A DNA stretch of 64,000 bases. Source: Stomoxys calcitrans (Eukaryota; Arthropoda; Insecta; Diptera; Muscidae). The notes beneath the pieces are model-generated. The model saw nothing but the letters and a program-made list of their open reading frames with translations. It had not been told where the DNA came from and ran no database searches. The stretch covers positions 61,740,930 through 61,804,929 of the forward strand of contig NC_081552.1 of NCBI RefSeq assembly GCF_963082655.1. Direction: 5' to 3'. Made by a program: the position numbers and the translations under genes. This document shows positions 11,018 to 23,580 of the stretch, piece after piece. The number at the start of each line of letters is the position of its first letter. Position 1 is the stretch's first letter.

Positions 11018-12079
11018 GGTCCATGTTTTGATATAGCTGCCATATACACCGATCTTGGGTCTTGACTTCTTGAGCCTCTAGAGTGCGCAATTCTTATTCG
11101 ATTGGAATGAAATTTTGCACGACGTGTTTTGTTATGATATCCAACAATTGTGACAAGTATGGTTCAAATCGGTCTATAACCTGATATAGCTGCCATATAA
11201 ATCGATCTTGGGTCTTGACCTCTTGAGACTCTAGAGGGCGCAGTTCTTATCCGATTGGAATGAAATTTTGCACGACGTGTTTTTTATAATATTCAACAAA
11301 TTTGCCAAGTATGGTTTAAATCGGTTCATAACCTGATATAGCTGTCATATAAACCGATCTTGGGTCTTGAATTCTTGAGCCACTAGAGGGCTCAATTCTT
11401 ATCCGATTTGAATGAATTTTTGCACGTAGTATTTTGTTATGATACCCAACAACTGTGATAAATGTGGGGTTCAAATCGGTCTATAACCTGATATAGCTGT
11501 CATATAAACCGATCGGGGGACTTGACTTCTTGAGCTTCTAGAGGGCGCAATTCCTATCCGATTTTGCTGAAACTTTGCATGGCGTATTTTATTCTTACTT
11601 TCAACAACTATGTTAAATAAGGTTCAAATCGGTTCATAACCTGATATAGCTGCCATATAAATCGATCTGGAATTTTGACTTCTTGAGCCCGTAGAGGTCG
11701 CAATTATTAACAGATTTGCCTGAAATTTTTTACGACGGATTCTCTCATGACCATCAACATATGGGTTTATTATGGTCTGAATCGGTCTATAGCCCGATAC
11801 AGCTCCCATATAAATCGATCTCTCTATTTTACTTCTTGAGCCACCAAAGGGCGCAATACTTATTCGAATTGGCTGACATTTTACACAGGTCTCCAACATA
11901 TAATTTAATTGTGGTCCAAACCGGACCATATCGTGATATCGCTCCAATAGCAAAGTAAATCTCTTCTTATATCTTTTTTGCCCAAGAAGATATGCGGGAA
12001 AAAGGACTAGACAAATGCGATCCATGGTGGAGGGTATATAAGATTCGGCCAGGCCGAACTTGACACGCTTTTACTTGTT
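11018..12079 (-). mobile_element. HINE-A element, 3'-truncated
   Basis: Minus-strand HINE-A starting inside a monomer (GGTCCATGTTTTGATATAGC) and running to the intact 5' end (CACGCTTTTACTTGTT). It lacks the microsatellite and 3' block. Its left border is fused to the gypsy 5' LTR and its right border to ND6, so a deletion removed the rest of the LTR, trnP and half of ND6. Confidence 0.9.
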
Positions 12080-12325
12080 TATAATAAAATATATTTTATA
12101 TTTTTTTGATAAAAATATTTTATTACAATATTTTAATACAGAAATTATCTCAATTACAAATTTAAATTCTTTCATTATAGAAAATTCCTTATCTCTTAAT
12201 AAATTATATAATTATCCAACTAATTTACAAACAATTGTATTGATAAATTATTTATTAATCCCATTTATTGCAGTTCTAAATATTACAAATTTATTTAATG
12301 GACTTCTACGACCTATATTTAATTA
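12080..12325 (+). pseudogene. ND6: NUMT fragment: mitochondrial ND6, C-terminal part
   Basis: The plus strand encodes the second half of NADH dehydrogenase subunit 6, recognisable by IIENSLSLNKLYNYPTNL and the end ITNLFNGLLRPIFN. The Met at 12060 belongs to the adjacent HINE-A and is not the gene start. It is followed after a few bases by CYTB, the normal insect order. The N-terminal half is missing at the HINE junction. Confidence 0.9.
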
Positions 12326-12330
12326 AGCTA

Positions 12331-13453
12331 ATGAATAAACCTTTGCGACTTAAACACCCAATTTTAAGAATTACAAATAATGCTTTAGTAGACCTTCCAG
12401 CCACTAGAAATATTTCCTCATTATGAAATTTTGGATCTCTTTTAAGATTATGTTTAATTATTCAAATTCTTAATGGATTTTTTTTTTTGCTATACATTAT
12501 ACTGCAGATATCAATTTAGCTTTTAATAGAGTTAATTATATTTGTCGAGATGTAAATTATGGATGATTATTACGAATTTTATATGCTTATGGTGCAAGTT
12601 TTTCTTTATTTGTATTTACATGCAGGTCGAGGAAAATATTATGGATCATATTTATTTACTCCAACATGAATAGTAGGAGTAATTATTTTATTTTTAGTAG
12701 TAAGAACAGCATTTAAAGGATATATACTACCTTGAGGACAAATATCTTTTTGAGGAGCTACAGTAAATACTAATTTACTATCAGCAATTCCTTATCTAGA
12801 AATTAATTTAGTACAATGAGTATGAGGAGGATTTGTTGTTAATAGCGCAATATTAACTCGATTCTTTACTTTTCATTTTATTTAACCATTTATTGTATTA
12901 GCTATAACAATAATTCAGCTTTTATTTTTACACGAAACTGGATCAAATAATCCTATTGGATTAAATTCTAATATTGATAAAATTCCTTTTCATCCTTATT
13001 TTATTTATAAGGACATTGTATTATTATAACAATAATTTAAATTTTTTAGTATTAATTAACCCTTTAATTAACCTTTAGGAGATCCAGATAATTTTTTTCC
13101 TGCTAATGCTTTAGTTACTCCAATTCATATTAGACCAGAATGATATTCTTTATTTGCTTACGCAATTTTACGATCAATTCCTAATAAATTAGGAGGAGTA
13201 ATCGCTCTAGTTTTTGCAATTGCAATTTTAGCAATCCTTCCATTCTATCATTTAAGACAATTTCGAAGAATTCAATTTTACCCAATTAATAAAATTCTAT
13301 TTTGAATTATAGTAGTTACAGAAATTTAGTAACTTGATGCACGACCTGTTGAAACGCCATATATATTAGTTGGTCAAATCCTTTCTATTGTTTGTTTTAT
13401 TTATTTTATAATTAGTCCTTTAGTTACTAAATGATGAGATAATCTATTAAATT
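12331..13453 (+). pseudogene. CYTB: NUMT: mitochondrial cytochrome b, near full length
   Basis: It starts ATGAATAAACC (MNKPLR) and ends KWWDNLLN just before trnS2, like insect CYTB. Mitochondrial TGA (Trp) codons are retained (SLWNFGS). Visible conserved parts include NNALVDLPA, NYGWLLR, VLPWGQ-like and [21 protein letters not shown]. Reading breaks at several points: an indel near 12480-12490 in a T run, another near 12620, and a stop near 12885 (CATTTTATTTAACC). In the respiratory chain the gene encodes a complex III subunit; this copy is a nuclear pseudogene. Confidence 0.95.
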
Positions 13454-13521
13454 TGTTAATGAGCTTGAATTAAGCATATGTTTTGAAAACATATGATCGA
13501 AATAAAATTTGCTATTGACTT
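13454..13521 (+). pseudogene. trnS2: NUMT: mitochondrial trnS2 (UCN) copy
   Basis: The tRNA-Ser(UCN) sequence follows CYTB directly: GTTAATGAGCTTGAATTAAGC, an anticodon arm ATGTTTTGAAAACAT with TGA, and an acceptor ending CTATTGACTT. One extra base in the D arm and several changes relative to the usual insect sequence fit a decaying nuclear copy. Confidence 0.85.
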
Positions 13522-13548
13522 TACTAAAAAATTCACTATAATAAATAT
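13522..13548. other. NUMT: trnS2-ND1 spacer
   Basis: TTTACTAAAAAATTCACTATAAT lies directly after trnS2, where insect mtDNA has the short spacer with the transcription-termination factor site. HINE-B begins at 13549. Confidence 0.6.
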
Positions 13549-15104
13549 AACAAGTAAGAAGGCGTTAAGTTCGGCCGGGCCGAACTTTGTATACCCACCA
13601 CCTCGGGTATATATGTGAACCACATTTCGTCAAAATCCAGTGAAAAATGCATACCTTATGCCACATAGCAGCTCTATAGATATCATCCGATTTAGACCAA
13701 ATGCTTATAAGTACAAGTCATTGTTCAACCGAGAGATCGGTCTATATGGCAGCTATATCCAAATCTGGACCGATCTGATCTAAATTGAAGACAAATATCG
13801 AAGGGCCCAACACAAGTCATTGTCCCAAATTTCGGCGACATCGGACAATAAATGCGCTTTTTATGGGCCCAAAACCTTAAATCGAGAGATCGGTCTATAT
13901 GGCAGCTATATAAAAATCTGAACCGATCAGGGCCAAATAGAAGAAAGATGTCGAAGGGCCTAAGGCAACTCACTGTCCTAAATTTCAGCAAAATCGGATA
14001 ATAAATGTGGCTTTTATGGGCCTAAGACGATAAATCGGAGGATCGGTCTATATGGCAGCTATATCCAAATTTGGACCGATCTGTGCCAAATTGACGAAGG
14101 ATGTTGAAGGGCTCAACGCAACTCACTGTCCCAAATTTCAGCAAAATCGGATAATAAATGTGGCTTTTATGGGCCTAAGACCATAAATCGGAGGATCGGT
14201 CTATATGGCAGCTATATCCAAATTTGGACCGATCTGGGCCAAATTGACGAAGGATGTCAAAGGACTCAACGCAACTCACTCTCCGCAATTTTAGCAAAAT
14301 CGGATAATAAATGTGGCTTTTATGGGCCTAAGACCATAAATCGGAGGATCGGTGTATATGGCAGCTATATCCAAATTTGCACCGATCTGAGCCAAATTGA
14401 CGAAGAATATCGAAGGGCTCAACGCAACTTACTGTCCCAAATTTCAGCGAAATCGGATTATAAATGTGGCTTTTATGGGCCTAAGACCATAAATTGGAGG
14501 GTCGGTCTATATGGCAGCTATATCCAAATCTGGACCGATCTGGGCCAAATTGACGAAGAATGTTGAAGGGCCTAACACAACTCACTGTGTCAATTTTCAT
14601 TCAAATCGGTTATAAAATGTGGCTTTTATGGGCCTAAGACCCTAAATCTGAGGATCGGTCTATATGGCAGCTATATCCAAATCTGGACCGATCTGAGCCA
14701 AATTGACGAAAGATGTCGAGGGGCCTAACACAACTCACCGTCCCAAATTTCAGCAAAATCGGATAATAAATGTGGCTTTTATGGGCCTAAGACCCCAAAT
14801 CGGCGGATCGGTCTATATGGGGGCTATATCAAGATATAGTCCGATATAGCCCATCTTCGAACTTAACCTGCTTATGGACAAAAAAAGAATCTGTGCAAAA
14901 TTTCAGCTCAATATCTCTATTTTTAAAGGCTGTAGCGTGATTTCAACAGACAGACGGACAGACGGACGGACATGTCTAGATCGTCTTAGATTTTCACGCT
15001 GATCAAGAATATATATACTTTATAGGGTCGGAAATGGATATTTCGATGTGTTGCAAACGGAATGACAAAATGAATATACCCCCATCCTTCGGTGGTGGGT
15101 ATAA
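13549..15104 (+). mobile_element. HINE-B element, complete, many monomers
   Basis: It starts AACAAGTAAGAAGGCGTTAAG with the GGCCGGGCC palindrome and TATACCCACCACCTCGGG. About eight 153-bp monomers follow (GATCGGTCTATATGGCAGCT at 14041, 14194, 14347). Then come the GACAGACGGACAGACGGAC microsatellite (about 14949-14970), the AAGAATATATATACTTTATAGGGTCGGAAA block as in DINE-1, and terminal CCTTCGGTGGTGGGTATA. No protein. Confidence 0.93.
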
Positions 15105-15170
15105 TAAAAAAATTTTAATATAAATTTATGAAAAAGATTTAAAAACTCTTTCAAGGTAAATATAAAGTCA
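15105..15170 (-). pseudogene. ND1: Probable NUMT tail: ND1 C-terminal codons
   Basis: An AT-rich stretch after HINE-B. The minus strand resembles the ND1 C-terminal region (YD, then a TTGAAAGAGTTTTT segment like the WKSFL codons). This is where ND1 should follow if HINE-B inserted in the trnS2-ND1 spacer. Similarity is short and imperfect; it could be chance AT-rich sequence. Confidence 0.45.
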
Positions 15171-15564
15171 TAGCACTGTTGTTGGAAGTCAAAATAAAAC
15201 ACCTGGTCCAAAGTCTCAGCCGAATCGGATAAGAATTACGCCCTCTAGAGCCTCAAGAAATCAAGAGCCAGGATCGGTTTATATGGGAGCAATATCAAAA
15301 CAAGAACGTATATAGCCCATTTGCAATCCTAACTGACTCACACTAATTGGAAATATTCGTGCGAAATTGCAACCGCCTAGCTTTATTCCTTCGAAAGTTA
15401 GCCTGCTTTCCACAGACCGAAAGGGCCAGATAGGGCTAAATCGACTTACAATGTGAGGACCATCAAGGATATATATATTTTATTGGGGCTCATGTCAATA
15501 TTTCGATGTGTTACAAACGGAATGCGGAGCTTTTAGAACCCCCTTTTCATGGTAGAGGGTATAA
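15171..15564 (+). mobile_element. Diverged HINE-A 3' part
   Basis: It starts at GCACTGTTGTTGGAAGTC in a monomer and contains GATCGGTTTATATGGGAGC, GCCCATTTGCAATCCTAACTG, a degraded microsatellite (CACAGACCGAAAGG) and the end ATGGTAGAGGGTATAAAA. It is much more diverged than neighbouring copies, so it is older. Confidence 0.8.
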
Positions 15565-15948
15565 AATGTCATCATCCCTGCTCTAACTAGAATCGTCAAC
15601 AGAGATGGCAGGGCTTAGTGCAGAAATTATAGACACAATTGGAATTTTTAAAGCCGGTTTGTTGCTGCTACTTTTGAGAAGGTTTCCAATTCATTGGCAG
15701 CTCTATAGTTACCGTAATAACATCAGTAAATCGGCTAAGTCAATGTTAAGACAGCAACTACACTCCAGCAACTTACCACCAATCACGCAACACTAAGGGG
15801 CTAAACTCTTTGGCCTTCTTTGGAAGACTTTTGTATGCAAAGTTACTACTGAATGTCATGCACTTGATGTGGAATTATTGCTTTACACTGTGTGACACAA
15901 GTTTGCATGGTTTGCGTAGGATTTTTTTTGTAGCTTTCCATACTTCCT
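15565..15948. other. Unassigned sequence
   Basis: About 380 bp with no match elsewhere in the window. It holds one 63-codon ORF (15605-15796, plus) without recognisable features. Probably single-copy host DNA. Confidence 0.4.
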
Positions 15949-17470
15949 TTTTATACCCTCCACCATAAGATGGGGGGTATACTAATTTCGTCATTCTGTT
16001 TGTAACTACTCGAAATATTCGTCTGAGACCCCATAAAGTATATATATTCTTGATCGTCGCGAAATTTTATGTCGATCTAGCCATGTCCGTCCGTCTGTCC
16101 GTCCGTCCGTCCGTCCGTCCGTCCGTCCGTCCGTCCGTCCGTCCGTCTGTCTGTCGAAAGCACGCTAACTTCCGAAGGAGTAAAGCTAGCCGCTTGAAAT
16201 TTTGCACAAATACTTCTTATTAGTGTAGGTCGGTTGGTATTGTAAATGGGCCATATCGGTCCATGTTTTGATATAGCTGCCATATAAACCGATCTTGGGT
16301 CTTGACTTCTTGAGCCTGTAGAGTGCGCAATTCTTATCCGATTGGAATGAAATTTTGCACGACGTGTTTTGTTTCGATATCCAACAACTGTGTCAAGTAC
16401 GGTTCAAATCGGTCCATAACCTGATATAGCTGCCATATAAACCGATCTTGGATCTTGACTTCTTGAGCCTCTAGAGTGCGCAATTCTTATCCAATTGAAA
16501 TGAAATTTCGCACGACGTGTTTTGTTATTATATCCAACAACTGTGCCAAGTATGGTTCAAATCGGTCCATAACCTGATATAGCTGCCATATAAACCGATC
16601 TTGGGTCTTGACTTCTTGAGCCTCTAGAGTGCGCAATTCTTATCCGATTGGAATGAAATTTTGCACGACTTGTTCTGTTATTATATCCAACAACTGTGCC
16701 AAGTATGGTTCAAATCGGTCCATAACCTGATATAGCTGCTATATAAACCGATCTTGGGTCTTGACTTCTTGAGCGTCTAGAGGGCGCAATTCTTATCCGA
16801 TTTGAATAAATTTTTGCACGAAGTATTTCGTCATGATATCCAACAACTGTGCTAAGTATGGTTGAAATCGGTCCATAACCTGATATAGCTGTCATATAAA
16901 CAGATCTGGGGATTTGACTTCTTGAGCTTCTAGAGGGTGCAATTCCTATCCGATTTGGCCGAAATTTAGCATGACGTATTTTATTTTTACTTTCAACAAC
17001 TGTGTCAAATAAGGTTCAAATCGGTTCATAACCTGATATAGCTGCCATATAAACCGATCTGGGATCTTGACTTCTTGACCCCTAGAGGTCGCAATTATTA
17101 TCCGATTTGCCTGAAATTTTGTACGACGGATTCTTTCATGACCATCAACATACGTGTTTATTATAGTCTGAATCGGTCTATAGCCCGATACGGATCCCAT
17201 ATAAATTTTTCTCTCTATTTTACTTCGAGAGCCCCCAATGGGCGTAATTCTTATACGAATTGGCTGAAATTTTACACGGGTCTCCAACATATAATTTAAT
17301 TGTGGTCCGAACCGGACCATATCTTGATATCGTTTTAATAGCAGAGCAACTCTTTTCTTATATCCTTTTTTGCCTAAGAAGAGATGCCGGGAAAAGAACT
17401 CGACAAATGCGATCCATGGTGGAGGGTATATAAGATTCGGCCCGGCCGAACTTAGCACGCTTTTACTTGT
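15949..17470 (-). mobile_element. HINE-A element, complete
   Basis: Minus-strand full-length copy of about 1.5 kb. The left end is TATACCCTCCACCATAAG; an expanded GTCCGTCC microsatellite lies at about 16084-16152. About seven monomers follow, and the right end carries GGCCCGGCCGAACTTAGCACGC and CTTTTACTTGTT. The 170-codon ORF inside it is monomer-derived. Confidence 0.94.
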
Positions 17471-18267
17471 TTTTGTTTCGTTGGTGGATTACTTTCAATT
17501 CAAGAGCGTTGATATGCCACTAGCAAACTACTTTTGTGCTAAAGTCAAGTACATATCGAACTATTGTGAAAGTAAGAGACGTTGAGTGTGTAAAAGATAT
17601 GCAAGTGTCAACGATATGCATACGTAATAGAGAGGAGAGGTATAAAAAGTCTTGTGGTTCTTGGTTTTCTATAATCCCACCAGTAGTGAGTCCTAGGCAA
17701 AATGTTGATAATGAATGAACAATGAATTTAGCAAGAGAACATAAAGTGAAGATGTATTTTTAACAATGAATTATATCGTTAAGGTTATTTGTTAGACGAA
17801 GTATGTAAGGGATGTTGAATATGAGCGAAAATTATTATGTGTCCCAATATGGGTTGGATATACTGCAATCAAAGGATTTTCAGTAAAAAACTCAAATATT
17901 GTAGCAGATATGCATTTTAGCTTGCTTCCTTGAAACAACATTGCAGACCCTTTCTAACAACCTCCCGTTCCACAATGTTGTCAAATCGAAAAATCTTGGA
18001 AATAATTCAGGAACTTTTGAACGGATAGAAATATGTACCCAAAACTACATAGTCAATGTTAAGGTGTTTTGCAATAAGTATGAAGCTTTTGGGGACCCTA
18101 GAAGGTATAGACGTTGATCCATGGGGCTTGAAAGTTGGTCACCTCGAATATTTCAAATTTTTGTCTGCTTGCCAACAGTCATTTTTGGACCGATCAGCAT
18201 GATTTTTTTTCAAGATAGAGACTGTAAAACGCTTCAGAATCTAAAATTTCCGAAAAGATCTAAATTA
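17471..18267. other. Unassigned sequence, about 800 bp
   Basis: No similarity to the repeat families here and no convincing ORF. It contains a TATA-like GGTATAAAAAG at about 17639 and a purine-rich leader-like stretch, which could be an LTR or promoter remnant, but no paired copy is present to test this. Confidence 0.4.
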
Positions 18268-19896
18268 AACAAGTAAAAGCGTGCTAAGTTCGGCCGGGCC
18301 GAATCTGATTTACCCTCCACAATGGTTCGCATTTGTCGAGTTCTTTTCCCGTCATCTCTTCTTAGGCAAAAGGGATATAGGGAAAGATTTGCTCTGCTAT
18401 TAGAGCGATATCAAGAAATGGTCCGATTTGGACCACAATTTAATTTTATGTTGGAGACTTGTGTAGAATGTCAGCCAATTCGAATAAGAATTGCGCCCTT
18501 TGGGGGCTCAATAAGTAAAATAGAGAGATCGATTTATGTGGGAGCTGTATCGGGCTTTAGGCCGATTCAGACCATAATAAACACGTATGTTGCTGGTCAT
18601 GAGAGGATCCTTCGTACAAAATGTCACGCAAATCAGATAATAATTGCGACCTCTAGAGGCTCAAGAAATCAAGATCCTAGATCGGTTTATATGGCAGCTA
18701 TATCAGGTTATAAACCGTTTTGAACCTTATTTGACACAGTTGTTGAAAGTAAGAATAAAATACGTTTTGCAAAATTTCAGCCAAATCGGATAGGAATTGC
18801 GCCCTCTAGAAGCTCAAGAAGTCAAGTCCCCAGATCTGTTTATATGACAGCTATATCAGGTTATGAACCGATTTATACCATACTTGGCACAGTTGTTGGA
18901 TATCATAACAAAATAAGTCTTTTAAAATTTCAATACAATCGGATGAGAATTGCGCACTCTAGGGGCTCAAGAAGTCAAGACCAAAGATCGGTTTATATGG
19001 CAGCTATATCAGGTTATGAACAGATTTGAACCATACTTGGCACAGTTATTGGATATAATAACGAAACACGCCGTGCAAAATTTCATTTCAATCGGATAAG
19101 AATTGCGCACTCTAGAGGCTCAAGAAGTCAAGACCCAAGATCGGTTTATATGACAGCTATATCAGGTTATGAACCGATTTGAACCATATTTGGCACAATT
19201 GTTGGATATCATAACAAAATACTACGTGCCAAAATTCATTCAAATTGGATAAGAATTGCGCCCTCTAGATGCTCAAGAATTCAAGACCCAAGATCGGTTT
19301 ATATGACAGCTAAATAAGTTTATGGACCAATTTGAACCATACTTGGCACAATTATTGGATATCATAACAAAATACGTAGTGCAAAATTTCATCCCAATCG
19401 GATAAGAATTGCGCACTCTAGAGGCTCAAGAAGTCAAGACCCAAGATCGGTTTATATGGCAGCTATATCAAAACATTGACCGATATGGCCCATTTACAAT
19501 ACCAACTGACCTACACTAATAAGAAGTAGTTGTGCAAAATTTCAAGCGGCTAGCTTTACTTCTTCGGAAGTTAGCGTGCTTTCGACAGACAGACGGACGG
19601 ACGGACAGACGGACGGACATGGCTACATTGACATAAAATGTCAAGAAGTAGTTATGCAAAATTTCAAGCGGCTAGCTTTACTTCTTCGGAAGTTAGCGTG
19701 CTTTCGACAGACAGACGGACGGACGGACAGACGGACGGACGGACAGACGGACGGACGGACATGGCTAGATTGACATAAAATGTCGCGACGATCAAGAAAA
19801 AATATACTTTATGGGGTCTCAGACGAATATTTCGAGTAGTTACAAACAGAATGACGAAATTAGTATACCCCCCATTCTATGGTGGAGGGTATAAAA
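18268..19896 (+). mobile_element. HINE-A element with internal duplication
   Basis: Complete plus-strand copy (AACAAGTAAAAGCG … GGTGGAGGGTATAAAA). About 19521-19642 and 19643-19786 are a direct duplication covering the last monomer portion and the microsatellite. The element therefore has two GACAGACGGACGGAC arrays, the second expanded by about 24 bp. Confidence 0.93.
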
Positions 19897-21535
19897 ATCA
19901 ATTTGTGTTTGTAGGTTTGTTTGATTGTTTGTATGTTTATGTGTTCCTTATAGACGGCTGAACCGATTTTTTTTGAAATTTTATCCAAATTTCGAATGGG
20001 GTACCTACCAAACATATATTTAGACCAATCACGAAAATATGGGACTCAAATGAAAGGTATTTAGGATAAGAAAACGTATCTGATATCCAATTGTCAAACC
20101 AAGTGCTAGGGGGACCACCCCATATCCCAAAACACCCCTAAATCGGACATATTTACCGACCATGGTAATATGGGACTCAAATGAAAGGTATTTACGAGTA
20201 GAATACGAATCTGATATCTAAATGTGGGACCACGTTTCTGGTTTGTTTGATTGTTTGTATGTTTATGTGTTCCTTATAGACTCAGAAACGGCTGAACCGT
20301 TTTTTTGAAATTTTCACAGATGGTGCATAATGACCCCGTGGTGAAAATAGGGTACTACATTTTTTGATATCTGAAGGGGGGCGGACCCTTCCCCTTACCC
20401 TAATTTTCAGAAACGCCAGATCTCGGAGATGGGTGGTGCGATTAAAGCAAAATTTTGTGTGCTCTCATATAGTACCCTAAAAATAAAAACTTGGTATCCA
20501 AATTTCAAATGGGGTACCTAGGGGGGCTGCCCCACTCTGAAACCTACCAAACATATATTTAGACCAATCACGATAATATGGGACTCAAATGAAAGGTATT
20601 TAGGGTAAGGATCTGATATCTAAATGTGGGACCACGTTTCTGGGGGTCCACCCCTTCCCCAAAACACCCCCCAAACTAGACTTATTTACTGACCATGGGA
20701 ATATGGGGCTTAAATAAAAGGTATTTGAATGTAGAATACGAATCCAATATCCAAATATGGGACCGCCTTTTCCCAAAAACATCCCCAAAGGGGACAAATT
20801 TACGACCCATATTGAAATATGGGGCTCAAATGAAAGGTTTTTGGGAGTAAAGCACGAATTTGATATCAATATTCGGGAAAACTTTCTATGGGGCCACGCC
20901 ACTCCCACAACACCACCCAAATAGTTAGTATTTTCTGACTATTGCGATATGAGGCTCAAATAAGAGGGTTTTTAAAGTGGAGCACGAATCCGATATATAT
21001 TATCAAGGCCAACACACTGAGTGGCCGCCCATCCCCCAAAACCCCCCCAAGCCGGTCATGTTTGCCGACTATGGAAATATGGGGCTCAAATTAAAGGTAT
21101 GTGGGAGTAGACCACGTATCTGATATCAACATTAGGGACCAACTGTCTGGAGAACGTCCCACCACCATAACAACCCTCAAATAGGACATATTTGCTAACC
21201 AAAACAATTTGGGTCTTAAAGAGAGGGGAACTACATATTCATAGTTTCTAGGGCCAATACCCCAAACCGGACATGTTTGCTTAGTGTTTGGGGGACCACG
21301 CCAATTCCCAAAACACCCCTACATCGGGCATATTTTCCAAACATGTCAATGTGGAGCTTAAATGAAAAGTTTTGGGGGGTAGAGCAAGAATTGATACCCA
21401 TTTTCGGGACCAATTTTCTGGGGGTCTACCCCTTTCCCAAAATACCCCACAAACAGCAAGTCTTTAGTGACCATCGCAATACTAAAGGAATATAAAGTAA
21501 AAGAAGGCGCAGCGGAGCGGGCCCGGGTCAGCTAG
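19897..21535 (+). mobile_element. Non-autonomous Helitron-like element
   Basis: It begins near TCAATTTGTGTTTG with GTTTG repeats and CTTATAGACGGCTGAACCGA. It continues as irregular units containing GGGACTCAAATGAAAGGTAT and CCACCCC-rich strings. It ends GGCGCAGCGGAGCGGGCCCGG then GTCAGCTAG, followed by T. A GC-rich palindromic 3' arm plus CTAG before T is the Helitron 3' signature. No Rep/helicase ORF. Family matches occur at 23591 and, inverted, at 54163. Confidence 0.75.
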
Positions 21536-21870
21536 TGGGGTAATAAATGTGGCTTTTATTGGCCTAAGACCCTAAATCGGCGGATCGGTGTATATGGGGG
21601 CTATATGAAGATATAGTCCGATATAGCCCATCTTCGAACTTAACCTGCTTATGGACAAAAAAAAAAAAAAAATAATCTGTGTAAAGATTCAGCTCAATAT
21701 CTCTATTTTTGAAGACTGTAGCGTGTCGGTCGGACATGTGTAGATCGTCTTAGATTTTTACGCTGATCAAGAATATATAAACTTTATAGGGTCGGAGACG
21801 GATATTTCGATGTGTTGCAAACGGAATGACAAAATTAATATACCCCCATTCTTCGGTGGTGAGTATAAAA
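21536..21870 (+). mobile_element. HINE-B 3' fragment
   Basis: It starts in a monomer (TAATAAATGTGGCTTTTATTGG) and runs through ATATAGTCCGATATAGCCCATC, a poly-A stretch and a lost microsatellite (only CGGTCGGACATG remains). It ends CTTCGGTGGTGAGTATAAAA. Confidence 0.88.
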
Positions 21871-23580
21871 ATTAGATCGAAGTATAGGGGTTCACCCCAC
21901 CACGATTGTGGGTAGTGGTTCGAATGGAGCAATAGGCTATATAATTTGTTGATGTCTTCTGGGGGCGTACCCTCTCCCTAACCCCAATAGTACCTGTCAA
22001 AAATAAAAGTGGATCGATCCGGGCAATATGGGACTCAAATGGCAGGCCTTCGGAAGTAGATTACAAAGTTAGTATCGAAATTTGGGCCCAAGTCCCTCTA
22101 GGTACCCCGACCCCAGAACCCCTTCAAATAGGCATATTGGACGATAATGACAATATGGGACTCGAATGAAAGGTATTCGGGAGTAGATTACGAATGTGAT
22201 TAGAAAGGAGTAATAGGCTATATAATTCCTTGATATTGGAATTTGGCGGACCCTACCCCGGTACCCCAAAAACACAACCCAAATCAAGGATGACCGATCG
22301 GACAATATGGGTATCAAATGAAAGGTATTGGAGAATAGAATACGAATATGGTATTAAAAGTTTTGTTTATGTATCCAAGGGGTCACCCAACCCCAAAAAC
22401 TGCCCAAACAAACATATTAGATGTACATATCAATATGGGACTCAAATGAAAGGTATTCGGGAGAAATTTTTTTTTCACATACCTTTCATATAGCTCTATA
22501 AGACGCATATGAGAGGTATTTGGGAGTTGATTACGAATTTGACATAAAACTTGGTGTCCAAAAATCTAGGTGGCGCCTTACCTCCAAAAATCGCCTCCAA
22601 TAGATTATTTGACCAATTAAAACAATGGGGAATCAAATGATTTATATTTTTGAGTAGAATGCGTCATTCAAATTTGTGGTCAAGTGGCAGATATACACCC
22701 TCCACCAAACGGCTGCATGCACCAATCATGACAATATGGTGTTAAATTAAAGGTATAAGATTGTGGACTGCGAATCTGATATCTTCATTCTGCTCATATA
22801 TCTAGCGGACCACCTCACCCCAAAACAGTCGAGCAATCATAATGTCCTAACAGGACACTGTGTGATGTAATTAATGTGTGGGGTCACAAATAAATGTAGG
22901 CCGCCTACACCAAAAATTATGACGGTCAGCGTGATAGGAGGAGTTGCAAACCTTAACGTTAAGATTGCAACCATATTTAGCTCATCGATAGACAACACCA
23001 AATGACGTGCTTCTGGGCAACACTTTTTTGTTAAAAAGTTTTACATGGTTTAATAGTATGAACTGAATCAAATATATAGACTGGCAAATTAGTTCTTTAC
23101 CACAGAAAATCGTTTAGTATGGCAATTTGATATGATTTCCTAGGAGGGCAGCTCACCCCCAAAACTCGCCAAACGGATTTAAAGACCAATCACTACAATA
23201 TGGGTATCAAACTAAAGGCATTTGAGAGTAGAAAGCGAATCTGGTATCCAATTGTGGGACTAAGTGTTTAGTAGTTCACCCCACCCCCAAAAACCCCTCA
23301 AATCGGACATAATTACCGACCATGGATTTTAGATGAAAGTTCTTTGGGGGTAGAGCACGAGATTGATTTTCACGTTTGGGACCAAGTGTCTGGGGTTCCT
23401 CCACACCGAAAGAAGGACTTTTACTGACCCTTGCAATGTGGGGTTTAAAGAAGAAGTATTTGAGTGTAGAAAAATCCACAAGAAAATTGGAATACATTTT
23501 CAATTGAAATGAGGCACACATTTTCAAATTTAGAGTACTTCTCTCTAATATAGCATTATCAGGCGCAGCAGAGCAGATAT
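21871..23580 (+). mobile_element. Diverged Helitron-like repeat array
   Basis: Degenerate units of the same kind as 19897-21535: GGGACTCAAATG-AAGGTATTCGGGAGTAGA motifs recur at about 22030, 22150, 22310, 22440, 22510 and 23210. It ends AGGCGCAGCAGAGC, a weakened 3' terminus. No protein. Parts (about 22850-23100) show no unit structure and may be other DNA. Confidence 0.6.

Noticed and set aside
13454..13521. Functional nuclear tRNA genes (trnS2, trnT copies)
   Set aside because: They are mitochondrial tRNA sequences within the NUMT, with changes in loops and no nuclear polymerase III boxes.
13549..15104. CRISPR-like or satellite array
   Set aside because: The regular 153-bp units are internal monomers of HINE elements bounded by HINE termini, and the sequence is eukaryotic.
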